Below are positions 35,328 through 47,269 of a DNA stretch of 64,000 bases, one piece after another. Below the pieces are notes generated by a model. The model was not told where the DNA came from, searched no databases, and saw only the letters and a list, made by a program, of their open reading frames with translations. The stretch spans positions 357,065,053 through 357,129,052 of the forward strand of contig OY282558.1 in the NCBI GenBank assembly GCA_958295665.1. Reading direction: 5' to 3'. Made by a program: the position numbers and the translations under genes. Position 1 is the first letter of the stretch. Each line of letters starts with the position of its first letter. Origin of the DNA: Tipula vernalis (lineage: Eukaryota; Arthropoda; Insecta; Diptera; Tipulidae).

Positions 35328-35945
35328 ATGAATAACTCGACATTAAATCAATCACGTTGTGACATAAAATTGCCACGCCTAACACTACCAGTATTCGATG
35401 GCAATTACCAAGAATGGCAATCATTTCTAGACATGTTTGTCTCAACAGTGCATGAAAGTCCTGGGCTTACTGGTGTACAAAAGCTTCAATACCTTAAGAA
35501 TTCTTTACGAGGAGAGGCTCGAGCATCATTAAGACACTTGGCAATAACCGAAGCCAACTATGTCGAGGCATACCAGAAATTGACAAAAAGGTATCGAAAG
35601 AAAAATTAATTCTAAACTCTTTTATAAAAACATTTATTAGCCAGACGTGAATTCATGCTAGGGGCCAACCGATGTTTTAATTGTTTGTGTGATACTCATT
35701 TGGTTTCGAGATGCCAATCAAAAAGGTCATGCATGAAATGCCATAAGCGTCACAATACATTACTCCACTTACCATCCAACCACAACGCCACCACAAACCA
35801 CGCCAAAAATGAGACGAATATTGAGAATACACCTACCAACAATGTTGAAAAAACATCGGTTTATTTAACACCGTCTACCATCGTCCATACCTACCATCAC
35901 AATCACCAACATTTAACGTCGGACTTCTACAAACAGCACTTGTAG
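35328..35945 (+). pseudogene. BEL/Pao gag with zinc knuckles
   Basis: The first frame (35,328-35,609) has LPRLTLPVFDGNYQEWQSFL and LQYLKNSLRGEARASLRHLA, the hallmark of DUF1759-type BEL gag. It breaks after RYRKKN, skipping the segment that usually precedes the zinc knuckles, so an internal deletion is likely. The second frame (35,655-35,945) carries CFNCLCDTHLVSRC and CMKCHKRHNTLLH, two CCHC-like knuckles, then a Thr/Asn/His-rich spacer leading to the protease. Gag would form the particle and bind RNA. Confidence 0.8.
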
Positions 35946-38330
35946 ATATTCGAGGAGCTAATAATCTTTTATAACGTTGTAGAGCACATTTAGATTTCGG
36001 AAGTTTAGTCTCATTCATCACCGAGTCGTGCGTTCAAAAATTGGGATTACCACGGAAGAACCAGAGAACTATTGTCTAGGGACTAGGTTCAACCAAGGTG
36101 GGCACTTCCAGAGGACGCTTGAATATTGAGGTATTTTCGCGAACAAGAAAGGACACATCATTCCATATGGACTCGCTTGTTCTATCATCAATTACATCAA
36201 TACAACCGCAGATACGAATACCTGATTACCATTGGGCGGAGTTCAAAAACCTACCATTGGCAGACCCAACGTTCCAAGAGCCTTGCGAAATTGAAATTTT
36301 AATTGGATGTGACCATTATCTTTCGCTACTACTACCAGGTCATATTGAGGGTGTCAAATCCAACTTAATAGCACAAGAAACAATTCTTGGTTGGATAATT
36401 TCGGGAACAATAAGAAACAAGCAGCCATCACAAATTACAAACCTTTGTACTTATGTTAAAATTGATGAAGCTCTGACAAAATTTTGGGAAATTGAAGAGA
36501 TTAAAACACCCACACCCCAAACCCCAGAAGAAATTTATTGCGAGAATCATTTTTTGGACAACTACAGACGAAATAGCGACGGTAAATATGTCGTCGCATT
36601 ACCATTTGACCCGAAAGCAGCACCACTTGGAGCATCCAAATCGCAAGCCATCAGAAGACTTCATTCCATCGAGCGTAAACTTGAGCGAGATCCTGACCTA
36701 AAAAAGAGAATATATTGCATTTATGAGAGAATACCAGAAATTGGGATACATGGAACGTATAACCGATAACGAAATTGATATTCAATGGGACCAGGCATAT
36801 TACTTACCACATCATTCAATCTCTAAAGAAACCAGCACCACCACCAGAGTTCGTGTTGTGTTCGATGCGTCGGCCAAAACCAAAACCGGAAGATCGCTTA
36901 ATGACAATTTATGCGTTGGCCCATCAATCCAGCAAACTCTACAAAAAATACTATTGCGTTTTCGGGTTAATCGTTTTGTTTTGACAGCCGACCTGGAAAA
37001 AATGTTTAGACAAATATTAATTACTAACCAACATACAAATTTTCAGAGAATTTTGTGGAGAGAGGATTCATCGGAGCCCATATAAGAGTTCCACTTATGG
37101 CACATCACCAGCGCCGTTCTTGTCCACCCGAGTTTTAAAACAAATTGCTAACGACAATCAAGAAAGGTATCCGAATGCAGCAGCATTCATCGGTAGCGAT
37201 TTCTACGTTGACGACCTGCTGACAGGAGCAGACACACTGGATCAACTCATCACCCTCAAAAATGAAATATCACATATAATGAAATCGGCAGGATTCAATT
37301 TACGGAAATGGCTATCAAACTGTCTACCCGAAGATGAGACTTCAACCAAAAGCAAAAAATCAATTGATAATGCCCGAAATTCGCATCATTCAAAAGTTCT
37401 AGGAATTATTTGGGACACCAATTTAGATCATTTCACATACAAGGTTGCGCTGAAGGATGTCCCAGTATATACCAAACGAGGACTGGTATCCGAAGCTTCT
37501 AAACTTTTTGACCCTCAAGGTTGGCTTGCTCCTATAACGATCTTCGTTAAAATTATATTTCAAATGACATTGGCAAAAGGTTTAGATTGTCAATTACCAT
37601 TAATTGAGTCTATAACCATACCACGATGGCTCAAATTTACATCTAATCACATAAATTTGCTCGGTTTTTCAGATGCATCCAAAAGTGCTTACGCTGCTGT
37701 CATATATGCTGCTTGTACCAATAAAGATGGCAATATGGAAGTGACTATTGTATCAGCCAAAACGAAGGTTGCACCAGCACAAAAACAAGTTACTATAACA
37801 AAGCTGGAACTCTGTGCGGCACTTTTACTGGCAAGATTTATGGATAGTGTGAAGGAATTGCTATCAGATCGAGAATCAAGTATTTATATGTGGACCGATT
37901 CAACAATAGTTTTACAATGGCTAGAAACACTACCACGTTCACTCGAAGTTTTTGTAGGCAACCGTATTGCTAAAATTAAAACAAATTACCCCAGGAAATT
38001 TTGGTAACACGTAACTACGAGGCAAAATCCAGCTGATTGTGCTTCCAGAGGCATACTACCATCCGAATTGCTGAATCATAATCTTTGGTGGACAGGACCA
38101 GAATGGCTTAAATTACCTGTATCCGAATGGCCAATCAAATTTCAACCAACAATCACCTGTAATTTAATGTCATCTCCATCAGTGATTGATTTAATTGTAG
38201 CTAACAATTCCAATTTTAATAAAATCATCCGAGTGTTAGCATATTGCAAACGTTTTATTAAAAACCGTTTTTTGAAACCTCAACAAAGACTTAAGACGTT
38301 TCTCAATAGTGCTGAAGTGATTAAGTGAAT
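35920..38330 (+). pseudogene. BEL/Pao protease, reverse transcriptase and RNase H
   Basis: Protease: HLDFGSLVSFITESC near 35,990-36,030, then LADPTFQEPCEIEILIGCDHY near 36,255 and the ETILGWIISG block before the RT linker (FWEIEEIKTP). RT: VVFDASAKTKTGRSLNDNLC near 36,855, TADLEKMFRQI near 36,985 and the catalytic YVDDLLTGA at about 37,205. RNase H: GFSDASKSAYAAVIYA near 37,665, the TKLELCAALLLARF block near 37,800 and MWTDSTIVLQWL near 37,890. Frameshifts near 36,720 and 37,085 and stops near 38,008 break it. The catalytic aspartates are mostly retained, suggesting moderate age. Confidence 0.87.
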
Positions 38331-38539
38331 CAAAATTAATTTTAATTAAATATGTTCAAGAAAACATTTTCATACCGAAATAAAAATCCTAAAAGACAAT
38401 TTACCATTACCAAAAACCCATAAACTTATTAACCTTAATCCTTTTGTAGATAAAAATGATATTTTTAGAGTCGGCTGTCGGATAGAACGAGCAACGGTTC
38501 CATTTCATGTAAAACACCCGATAATATTACCTACCAAAG

Positions 38540-39615
38540 ACATCGTCACAGAAATTCTGGTGCGTACAACTCACGAAGCGTTACTATGTGGGAATCATAC
38601 ACTTTTGTTTACAACGTTGAAACAAAATTATTGGATTATAAATTGCAAGGCTGTAATTCGACGAGTAATCAAGAGGTGTATAAAGTGTTTTCGACATACC
38701 TCAAAAATCATTCAACCAATGATGGCAGATTTACCAACCAACTGGTGTGGATTATGCTGGACCAATATATGTGAGACCATCGAAACGTAGAAGACTGAAA
38801 CCTGATAAGTCATACATTGCCGTATTCGTATGTTTGAGCACAAAGGCAATTCACCTAGAATTAGCTGGAGATTTATCCACTGACACCTTTATTGGAGCAT
38901 TTCGACGTTTTATATCCCGCCTGGCCTTTGTCGTGAAATTATTAGCGACAACTGGTCCAATTTCATTGGCGCCAAAAAAGAACTCAACGAACTTTTCAAT
39001 ATTGTGAAAGATATTCAAATTTCCAATTTTCTTTCACAGAACCAAATTGATTGGAAGTTCAACCCACCAACAGGTTCACATTTTTGGGGAATTTATGAGG
39101 CAGCAATGAAATTAATAAAATATCACCTGAAAAGAGTATTATCAGAAGCTTTACTCACCTATGAAGAAATGGCAACTCTCCTGGCACAGATTGAATCCAT
39201 ACTGAATTCCAGACCAATTTGTGTTAATTCAGATAATGACCTAATTCCGTTAACGCTGGCAAATTTTTTGATTGGTCACCCATACATCTCTCTACCGGAT
39301 CCAGATACTAGTCATCTCAATTTGAGCCACCTTTCGAGATGGCAATATCTCCAGTGACTTCGGCAAGAATTTTGGAAAAAATAGCATTTGAATTATTTAA
39401 CATCACTGCAAAAAGGAACCAAGTGGCAAACAAACTCATCAGATATTAAACCCGATGATATCGTTTTAATCCACGACAGCAACTTACCACCAAGTAAATG
39501 GAAACAATTACATCCCGGAGCAGACAGCATCGTTCGTGTGGTCACATTGAAGACAGCATCTGGAAGTTTTAAACGACCTGTGGTAAAATTATCAATATTA
39601 CCAGTTGATAACTAA
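38540..39615 (+). pseudogene. BEL/Pao integrase
   Basis: The HHCC zinc domain lies at about 38,570-38,700 (THEALLCGNH, then CIKCFRHTS). The DDE core follows: DYAGPIYV near 38,750, ISDNWSNFIGAKKEL near 38,940-38,990 in a shifted frame, and GSHFWGIYEAAMKLIKYHL near 39,080 with its Glu. After the core come LLAQIESILNSRPIC and the C-terminal block ending VVKLSILPVDN, where TAA at 39,613 closes the frame. At least three frame changes are present. An intact copy would insert the cDNA into the genome. Confidence 0.87.
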
Positions 39616-40027
39616 TGCATGCATTTTTCTTGGGCTCGGAGGATATATAATTTAGAGTTAAAGAAATTTACGCAACACACAAACCAAAGCCAAATCATTG
39701 GCATGCATTTAAATGATAACATCACAAGGTTTGCGTATAACACCGATTGCTTATATTTATACTTAAACCATAACAAGCACAAACGATTCTATACACAATT
39801 TATTATTATTTATATACTTACCAATTGTCTTAATGCATATTACCGTATATCACTAAAATTAGATTTATTTATTGTACTCGAATTACTGACATTTATACTT
39901 ACATTTTGTTTGTAAACAAACTACCACTTGACATGTATGAAGTTAAAATTGTAATAGATTAATTACAATTAATGTCATTAAGAACAGTACCACTTGTGTA
40001 CCAATTTATGTTATTTAGTACTAAAAT
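39616..40027 (+). other. 3' flank of nested BEL element, possible LTR remnant
   Basis: This AT-rich stretch lies between the integrase stop and the point where the roo-like gag resumes. An LTR would be expected here, but no matching 5' copy was found. An AT-driven frame (39,619-39,915) is not considered a gene. Confidence 0.4.
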
Positions 40028-40036
40028 TAACTTCTC

Positions 40037-40886
40037 CTAATTACCAGCTACAAGTTCGACTTTAGGCAGCTGCATTGTTGTTGTTCTGATCGAGGTTGTT
40101 GGTTCGGTCTGTCTTTCTTGCAATCGCACTATAATGGAGTCCACCCTATCCTTGAGTGTACCGTAGTAGTTTTCACGGAAATAATCCGATGTCTGCTCCA
40201 CTTCTTCTGTTTCGACGAGGATCGTTATGTGTAGTGAATTGATTTCTTTCATCTCCTTGGTCAGTTGATTCACTTTAAATTCGAAGTACGCGTTCTGGTT
40301 TTGGTTCGTATCCAGTGAGTACTTTATTGAGGCTAGTTTCTGATAAATTTGTCACATCAGAACGTCTTGCTTCTTAAACAACATTTTGTTGTTATTGTCT
40401 TTCATTTTTGACGCTTGATGTGGCCAGCTATTAATGTATGATGGCTGATGAGGGTTTTGGTCGCATCTTGCTCCCTCATCTGGTTGTTGGTTCCTCTGGT
40501 TGTTCTGTAGCGTTGTTGTCTCTTCCTTTGCTAGTTGTTGTCTGGAGGGCGTTGTAAGTTGCAGGTTGCTCTCTGGTATGTTTATTGTCGGCGTTTTCGG
40601 TGGCCCGTTATTAAATGGTAGCCGCATATCATCTAACAGCTGAGTATATGTGTCAGCAAACTTGTTTTCCCACTATAAGATATTGAGTCTGCGATTCTTA
40701 AGGAGGATCCATCTTTCGGATAGCCTCATCGATGGTTAAGTATTCGCTATATAATGTTTTTAGTTTAGCGATTCTGGTTACGAGATAGCTTATTGTTTTT
40801 CTGCTATCTCCATCTTTGTGGTAATTTGTGTTCATCTGAATCAGCTGCTCCTTCTTCTCTTGTTGTTTTCGTAGTAGCTGATCCAT
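40037..40886 (-). pseudogene. roo-like gag, N-terminal part
   Basis: It is read on the minus strand from MDQLLRKQQEKKEQ at 40,886. Three frames in succession cover a coiled-coil-like N-terminus, a Gln/Asn/Pro-rich middle and MQLPKVELVAGN at about 40,040, the point where BEL gag usually continues with the DUF1759 region. There the sequence breaks off, and the next gag segment is at 35,227. This split is the main evidence for the nested insertion. Confidence 0.75.
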
Positions 40887-40931
40887 TTTGAGCTCCCTGA
40901 TGTTGGTTGTTGTTTGGTTATGCTCAATAAA

Positions 40932-40943
40932 CTCGAAGGACCA
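40932..40943 (-). promoter_or_regulatory. primer-binding-site-like TGGTCCTTCGAG
   Basis: On the minus strand it follows the 5' LTR end (TACA) directly and starts with TGG, as tRNA-primed LTR elements do. The tRNA was not determined. Confidence 0.6.
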
Positions 40944-41130
40944 TGTACAGTGCTCGCCTCTGCTGAACTTGTATATTTGACGATTATTAAGATTACCGCT
41001 GGTGGAGTCTTAATAATCTTGAGAATGAAATAAACACATGATTGAAGGTAAATTTATTTTGATTTTTATATTTCATTTGCTTAACTCTTTATACAAAATT
41101 TATTACACAGAAACAGAATTGGTAACAACA
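40944..41130 (-). repeat. 5' LTR of roo-like element (187 bp)
   Basis: It starts TGTTGTTACCAATT and ends GTACA on the minus strand, matching the other LTR at both ends. The middle is diverged and about 38 bp longer. AGCCT follows at 41,131-41,135. Confidence 0.8.
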
Positions 41131-41329
41131 AGCCTGTCCGACCGAGACTTACATTTGTTCAAATTTACTAAGCATATTCGTTTGTATTAGACATTTCAAC
41201 TATAAACATTTACGGCAGCATCAATCATGTTGTACACCTGAATCCTCCGGCTGTTATTGCTTAGCAAAGAGTGCCGGAATTCGGAAATTAAGCTCTAACT
41301 AGCTTTACCTCAATTTATTACCGCACATT

Positions 41330-42170
41330 GCCTCTAGCATCCGAGATAAAGAAAAATCTTTCCGTCTAGGCGATCTGGACAACGATTATGATATCATAAT
41401 AATCTGCGAGACCTGGCCTACTTTCGATATGTATTCTGGAAATTACTTCCCACCTAACTATGTCGTTCACAGAAAGGTCAGATATAATTTTTACTCTGGC
41501 CTTTGAGGGGGCAAGATTCTGTTCCTAATGAATTAGTAGCCTGTCATCCTAGTCTCGATATTATTGCAGTTTATGTCAAAGTGGTTAATACCTATATTAT
41601 CGTCATTGGAGTCTTTGCTCTTTAAGAATCGACTCAGCTGTGATGCCATCAGTGCATACTAACGATGAACTTATCATTGTTGGTGACTTTAATCTGCCCG
41701 ATAAAACTTGCCTTGATGGCTTTGACTACTTTGCAAACATCTCAATCCAGCAGCTAAACCGTAATTGCAATAGTCAGGGAAAATATCTGGATCTGTTTTT
41801 TGCTAATGACGTCATACATTCTGAGGTTGCATTATGTGAAACAGAACTTTTTTCTAAAAATTTTTATTTTTATTTCAGAAACTCCGACTACGCTGCTTTA
41901 AACGAGTTCCTTTGTAATTCCGATTGCGACTTTTTACAACGTGGCGCAAATTTAAATGATTTTGTTTTGAAGTTTAACGACCTTTTCGAAAATGGTATTA
42001 AAAGGCCCGTTCCATTGTTAAAAACATCTGCCTTTGGGTGCCGTGGTACAAGAATGAGTTGGAACATTTAGAGAAATGTCGCGATATGTTCCATTCATTA
42101 TACAGACAGTATACGACGTTCAATTTTATCCCGATTCCGACAGAGCGCACAAAGAGGCAGTGTTGTGCCG
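41330..42170 (+). pseudogene. non-LTR endonuclease remnant (5' part of a split element)
   Basis: Blocks of an AP-type endonuclease are seen in order: DNDYDIIIICETW near 41,380, GDFNLPDKTCLDGFDYF (41,680-41,730), and GKYLDLFFANDVIHSEVAL near 41,780. Then comes a linker resembling the segment before RT (SDYAALNEFLCNSDCDFLQ, and a WYN-type site near 42,050 in a shifted frame). It ends near 42,170, where no further LINE sequence is found until about 50,040. I infer that the segment at 50,040-52,460 is the rest of the same element, separated by LTR-element insertions. Confidence 0.72.
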
Positions 42171-42439
42171 CGTGGTCTACATGAAGTAATTAAACAATTT
42201 TTTACTCGTGTATACAATGTATGTAGACAACCAAAAAAGTTGGTGTCGACAATGTAGACAGTGCGTCGATAATGTATGCCCAGCAGCCAATTGAATAAAC
42301 GTTTTGATTTATTACAAAGGTTATTTTCAATACAATAAATTTGTTAGAAATTAGCCTTTTTCAACATAAACAGACGAGAAACTACTACATTCACATAAAC
42401 ATATGTAACTTATACAATGTAAGCAAATTTATTAGTAAA

Positions 42440-43663
42440 CTCAATAAAGTAAATATACGATTCTTCGCTTTCTATATTCGTGTTAACATCTTCCGATAGT
42501 CTGCTTAATGCATCCGCGTTTTTTTGTTTGGATGCTGGGCGATACTTTAAATAAAAAGTAAATTATACTCCGATAAGAATATAAGCCACCTTTGAAATTT
42601 CGCCGACGCAATAGAGAGATTTCTGATTTTCTAAAAGGGATTCCAAAAGCTTATGATCAGTGTACACTACAAAAGGGCATCCCTAAATATGCACCTCACG
42701 GTGCAATTGCGAATAGTTTTTTTCAGCCGCACTAAGAGTTCACGAGACCAGCATGCATGGCCGTTCAATTCCCTTCTGATCAATGTTACTGAGAATAGCA
42801 ACTATGTAGGACTGGCATCACATGAAATAACAATAGGCAGTCTTGGATCAAAATTAACTAGAACATTATTGTTCATTAATAATCTCTTACAAGCTTCGAA
42901 AGGTTTTTGACATTCGTTTGATCAATTCCAAATAAAATTTTTACCTAATAATTTATACAGCGGAAATCAAATGTTCGAACAGTTTGGAAGAAATTTTGAA
43001 TAATAATTTATTAAACCCAAAAAACTTTTTTGCTTTGTACTGATTTATACTTGGTTGGTGATGGTTTAATGCCTTTTCCTGATAAAATCAAATGGCCTGA
43101 TGCACAAAAAATTGGCGTTTGTCTATGTTTACTTTAGTATTATGCATAATGAGGCGATCAAACACTGATTCCAACCTTAACACAAATATTGTCCAAATAA
43201 ACGCCTACACTTTCAATGCCTTGAAAAATCATAGGGGCTAGAGCTTATATGGCATCCGCAAAATTGACATAGTCCATGTATTCACAACCAAAAATTTCTG
43301 AGTATTTTGTGAAACAGCTAATTGCAAATAAGCTCCTCTTAAATTCAACACATAGAAATAAGTGTTCCCTACCAACCTCACCGGATTTACGGTTACCTTA
43401 AAATTCCCACATAATCGTATCGAGCCATTTTTATTCTTAACCTCAACCATTGGAGATGCCCACTCACTGTGCCTAACCGATTTAATTATACCTTCTTGCA
43501 CCATTCGGTCCAATTCTTCTGCTACTGGTTTTTCCATTGACCAAGGAAATGTACACGGTTTACATAATTTGGGTGTCGCCCCCACTTTCAGACAAATATC
43601 CGCAGCAAATTGCCTAATCGGTTCATTCGACTGCTTAAATAGTTCATAATATCTTTGCTGCAA
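42440..43663 (-). pseudogene. Gypsy reverse transcriptase and RNase H remnant
   Basis: The frame 43,663-43,238 holds the Gypsy RT start: a PVAEELDRMVQEGIIKSVRH block, WASPMVEVKNKNGSIRLCGN (family form R.C.D, here Asn in place of Asp), and LNLRGAYLQLAVSQ where D-L..AY is usual (Asp replaced). The YxDD region is not clear. Further down, near 42,735-42,500 in other frames, are LSAAEKNYSQLHRE, TDHKLLE and a QRW...LSEYN block of RNase H, then an ADALSRL-like end near 42,505. The lost Asp residues and frame breaks mean no activity. Confidence 0.78.
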
Positions 43664-43688
43664 CTCGGTGATTTAATTATGTTCCGCA

Positions 43689-44560
43689 TTAAACTTCCAC
43701 TTGTTGTCCCATCACAATATGCAAATTTGGATAACTTGTAGTTTCTAGCTTAAGATTGGCAAAATAGTGTGAATAATCAATGTTACTAATAACCGAACAT
43801 ATGGCGCCCGTTTCTATTTCCATGCTTAGCTTGCAATTATTAATTAATAAACTAATAGTCACGGCACTTCCATGTTTGGTTATAAAGTTGAACTCTCCTG
43901 TCGACAAGTGCTGTAGTCGATAGTCATCATGGTAAAACCTTCTGCTTCCTGTTGCTCTAGCTCTTGATTAATATGTTTATTGTTTCCTGTTGTTCCCACA
44001 AAGCGAAATCTACAAGCGTTTCTTTTTCCACGCGAACGAGCAAAATGACCCGTTTTTCCGCAAGCAAAACACTTTAATTTAGTTCGTGGACATGTTGAGT
44101 TTCGATCATGTTTTTGGCTCCATTTAAAACGACGCTGATTTGTCGCCCCAGCGGCCGATCTTTGTTGATTTTCAGATATCATAAGTTTTGAAATATTTGG
44201 TTCAGTGGTCGCCATTTGTTTTTGCTCAGTATCCACCACATGAAAATTTGGCGCGATTTTCATTGCAGAATCCCAAGTTAATTCACTTTCTTGATCCAAC
44301 ATTTTCTTTTGTAACACAGTATCTGTGCCCGCAAACAAGCCTGTCTTGTAAAGCAAAAGGTAACAACTTTAATTGAATAACGTAATCTTCAATTTTCATA
44401 TGACCTTGAGAACACTAAAAAAATTTATAACGTTCCGCAATAACATTTCTCGTCGCAGTACAATGCGGTTTAATATTTGATATTAATTCTGGTTACTTTT
44501 GTCCACCCGGTTTTTCTGGTGATAAAACCGCCTTCACCCTTCTGTAACCATCAAGGCCGA
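43689..44560 (-). pseudogene. Gypsy gag zinc knuckle and protease remnant
   Basis: Gag: an IEDYVIQLKLLPFALQDRLV-type segment (about 44,400-44,330) and then CFACGKTGHFARSRGK at about 44,070, a zinc knuckle whose final Cys is lost (Arg). The protease frame 43,907-43,689 has MEIETGAICSVIS, where the catalytic Asp of D-T-G-A is now Glu. The two frames overlap by 28 bp, consistent with gag-pol frameshift organisation, though decay makes this uncertain. Confidence 0.75.
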
Positions 44561-44689
44561 TCAAAGTTAGAAAAAGTTCGACCAATTACGATTTTACCGC
44601 TAACGTTTGGTTCATTTGTCCTGTCAATGAAGACAAACGTTCTTATTCATTAGCGATTGGAATCACAATGTTAGGTGCCGGCAAGGATC

Positions 44690-45560
44690 CTAGGGACATC
44701 AATTTATCAAAAAAAAAATACCAACCAAGGTCCACCACATATCGCAACAAGTTGCCTGCTCTTATTGTGGTCAACCATATGCTATTTATCGTTGTTTTAA
44801 ATTTATGAAGCTGGATCCCCAAAAACGCCGCGAAACCGTGGAGAAGTTAATGCTAGGCTCTAACTGTCTAAGCGCAGGTCACTGCTTACAAGCATGTACT
44901 TCTACTTATAGATTTGTCACTAGCAACACCATACGTTACTACACATGGAGATTAAAACTTCACCAGTAACCAAAGTTAAGTTCGATGAATGCTGATACAA
45001 ATGCCGTTTTTAATAATTATTATTCTGAATCGCAACCCCATGCGCTGTTACCAACAGCTATTATACGTGTTCACGATAGCAATGGAAATTGGCAAGCATG
45101 CTGTGCTCTTTTCGACTCAGGATCGCAAGCATCGTTTGTGTCGGAAGAGTGTTCTCAATGTCTGGGTCTCAAACGTACACATGCTTAAATTAGAATTGAT
45201 GGATTATCCTCTTGCCAAGCCTGTTTCACCAGAGGGAAAATGTTACTGGAACTTTCTTCACGATTTGATACTTCCTTCAGTATTCAAATCAAGCGTTCAT
45301 CCTAAGCAAAGTAACAAATCAACTGCCATCTTATAAAATCAACATAGAAGACTAGGGTAAAATCAGTTCACTCAACATAGCAGACGAAACATTCAATACT
45401 CAAGGGCAGATTGACATTCTGCTCGGCGCGGATGTTTCCTTCAACATTATAAAAGAAGGGCAAATTTCGCTCTCACCCTAGTCGAAGCACAGTCATCCCG
45501 TAGCACAATATACCATTTTTGGTTGGGTTTTGGCAGGTAAAATTACTTCGAATTACAATC
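44690..45560 (+). pseudogene. BEL/Pao gag C-terminus and protease
   Basis: Across frames, a Cys-Tyr-Cys knuckle start (near 44,755) continues with AIYRCFKFMKLDPQKRRETV and LGSNCLSAGHCLQAC. The protease follows in 44,985-45,188: LLPTAIIRVHDSNGNWQACC, ALFDSGSQASFVSE (intact D-S-G-S site) and CSQCLGL. After a stop at 45,186 the rest continues in other frames (LLGADVSFNII-type block near 45,420, FGWVLAG block near 45,520). The active-site sequence is better preserved than elsewhere in the window. Confidence 0.8.
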
Positions 45561-47269
45561 ACGCTAATACTTTTACGTCATTGTTGAATTATGAGCGAGA
45601 AATACACGAATCTCTGCAACGCTTCTGGGAAGTTGAGGAACTTCCAATTGTACAGCCATTTACAGAAACAGAGGAAGGGTTTGAAACTCATTTTCTTGAA
45701 ACGTACCAACGCAATTCGAATGGAAGGTACATAGTCAAACTCCCGTTCAAGGAAAACTCTTCACCATTGGGAAATTCTAAAAAAGCCGCAATTTCTCGTT
45801 TTCTTTCAATGGAAAAACGATTCAAATCCAATGAAATTCTCATATCAGAATATACCAAATTTATGAAAGAGTATAGCGAACTTGGTCATATGCTGATGAC
45901 CGTTCGTATTATCTTCCACGTCACTCAGTCACGAAGCAAACCGGTACATCTACAAAATTACGAGTGGTCTTTGATGGATCATGCAAAACTTAAAACGGAG
46001 TCACGCTTAGCGACAATCTTATGGTAGGGCCAACCATACAAGGCGATCTCATGTCATTGCATCTATCAGCGCATTGTATAGCGAGAATTACCAAATCATC
46101 TAGTTGACCATTACTGTCTTACAACTATAACCTATGGAACAGCTTCTGCGCCATTTCAAGCAACGTGCGTTCTTCAGCAAATTTCTTATGACAATCAACG
46201 TCAATATCCTCTAGCAGCGAAAATTATCCAACAAGATTTTTACGTCGACGATATGATGTCAGGAGCTGTCAGGAAATTACAAGGCCAAATCATCAAAATT
46301 CTTTAGTCAGGTGGTTTTAATTTGCGAAAATGGTGCTCAAATTCTTTATTTATACTATTTACATAATATTCCTGAAGAGCACAGAGAAACTAAACACTTC
46401 GAAATTGAAGATGATTCAAACTGTATTAAAATGCTCGAATTATGCTGGAATCCAACAAAGGATTGGTTTACATTTAAGGTTACTATCATGAAAGAAGTGA
46501 TAACCACAAAACGACGGATGCTTTCTGAATCATCGAAAATCTTCGATCCACTTGGATGGCTTCTTCCTTTTCAGATACAATGCTGGATTTTTACAACCAA
46601 TCAGCCAATACAACTACTTGGATTTATTGATGCTTCCGAATTCGCATACGCTTGTGTTATTTATATCCGATGTTTTGATGGAGATGGGAATATTCAAGTA
46701 TCAATTTTAGCTGCAAAGACACGAGTCGCCTCGCTAAAACAAATTTCAGTACTACGATTGGAACTTTGCGGAGGAATATTACTTAGCCGGCTGATGAAAA
46801 TTGTGGAGAAGGCGCTACATTATGATATAATTCAAAAATATGCTTGAACAGACTCGTCTTTAGTATTAGCCTGGCTTTCTGATTACCCTCGAAAATGGAA
46901 ATCGTTTGTGGCGAATCGTACAACTAAAATTCTCCAAGAATTACCTTGCGCCCGATGGAATCATGTTCTATCAATGGACAACCTCGCTGATGTCGGATCC
47001 CGAGGATTATCGCCACATCTACTTCCCACATTTAATCTTTGGTGAAACGGCCGTCATGGCTTAAGCAAGATCCTGTAAATTGGCCACAAGGTTTAAGCCT
47101 ACCTAACAACAAGAAGTTAATTGAAGCAGAACAAAGGGCTACCATTTTGTCCCATCCAGCTACCCCGGCTACAAGAATAATTCATGAACTGTTTAGGAAA
47201 TTCAATAGTTGGACAAAAATATTACGTATTATTTGCTATATTCACAGATTTATTCGGCGAGTCAGCTAA
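45530..47269 (+). pseudogene. BEL/Pao reverse transcriptase and RNase H
   Basis: The RT linker (LQRFWEVEELP) opens the 45,530-46,027 frame, followed by ETHFLETYQRNSNGRYIVKL and the PLGNSKKAAISRF block. A VVFDGS-like block appears near 45,965 in a shifted frame. The catalytic FYVDDMMSGA is at about 46,240. RNase H covers 46,600-46,990: LLGFIDASEFAYACVIY, the LRLELCGGILLSRL block, TDSSLVLAWL and DNLADVGSRGL. The last frame 47,039-47,269 is the linker to integrase. Around seven stops or shifts interrupt the gene. Confidence 0.83.

Larger units (their letters stand above)
35235..40027 (+). mobile_element. BEL/Pao element inserted in the roo-like gag gene
   Basis: A plus-strand gag, protease, RT, RNase H and integrase series lies exactly between the two halves of the minus-strand gag. 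Its gag lacks the usual N-terminal hundred or so residues, and no 5' LTR was recognised at 35,235-35,327, so the 5' end looks truncated or degraded. The 410 bp after the integrase may contain an unrecognised 3' LTR. No target duplication was found. It must be younger than the roo-like host element. Confidence 0.8.
31696..41130 (-). mobile_element. roo-like BEL/Pao LTR element with env, minus strand, nested
   Basis: LTRs at both ends start TGT and end ACA and are flanked by AGCCT. Read on the minus strand from 41,130: LTR, a PBS-like TGGTCCTTCGAG, gag, a zinc-knuckle region, a DUF1758-type protease, a pol scrap, env, a purine-rich tract and the second LTR. A plus-strand BEL element interrupts gag. 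RT and RNase H are absent, so the pol gene has a large deletion. BEL elements with env are known (roo in Drosophila). All genes carry stops; the element is a fossil. Confidence 0.85.
42440..44560 (-). mobile_element. Gypsy-group LTR element fragment, minus strand
   Basis: Read downwards from 44,560: gag with a zinc knuckle, aspartic protease, RT and RNase H, the Gypsy order. Integrase was not found and LTRs were not recognised at either side. Runs resembling TGTAGACA occur at 42,190-42,290 and again at 49,970-50,000, but could not be shown to be an LTR pair. The plus-strand BEL element at 44,690 may have inserted in its gag region. Confidence 0.78.

Noticed and set aside
39619..39915. 98-codon frame after the nested BEL integrase
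   Set aside because: AT-driven composition rich in Ile, Leu, Tyr and Asn with no conserved motif; more likely LTR or UTR sequence.
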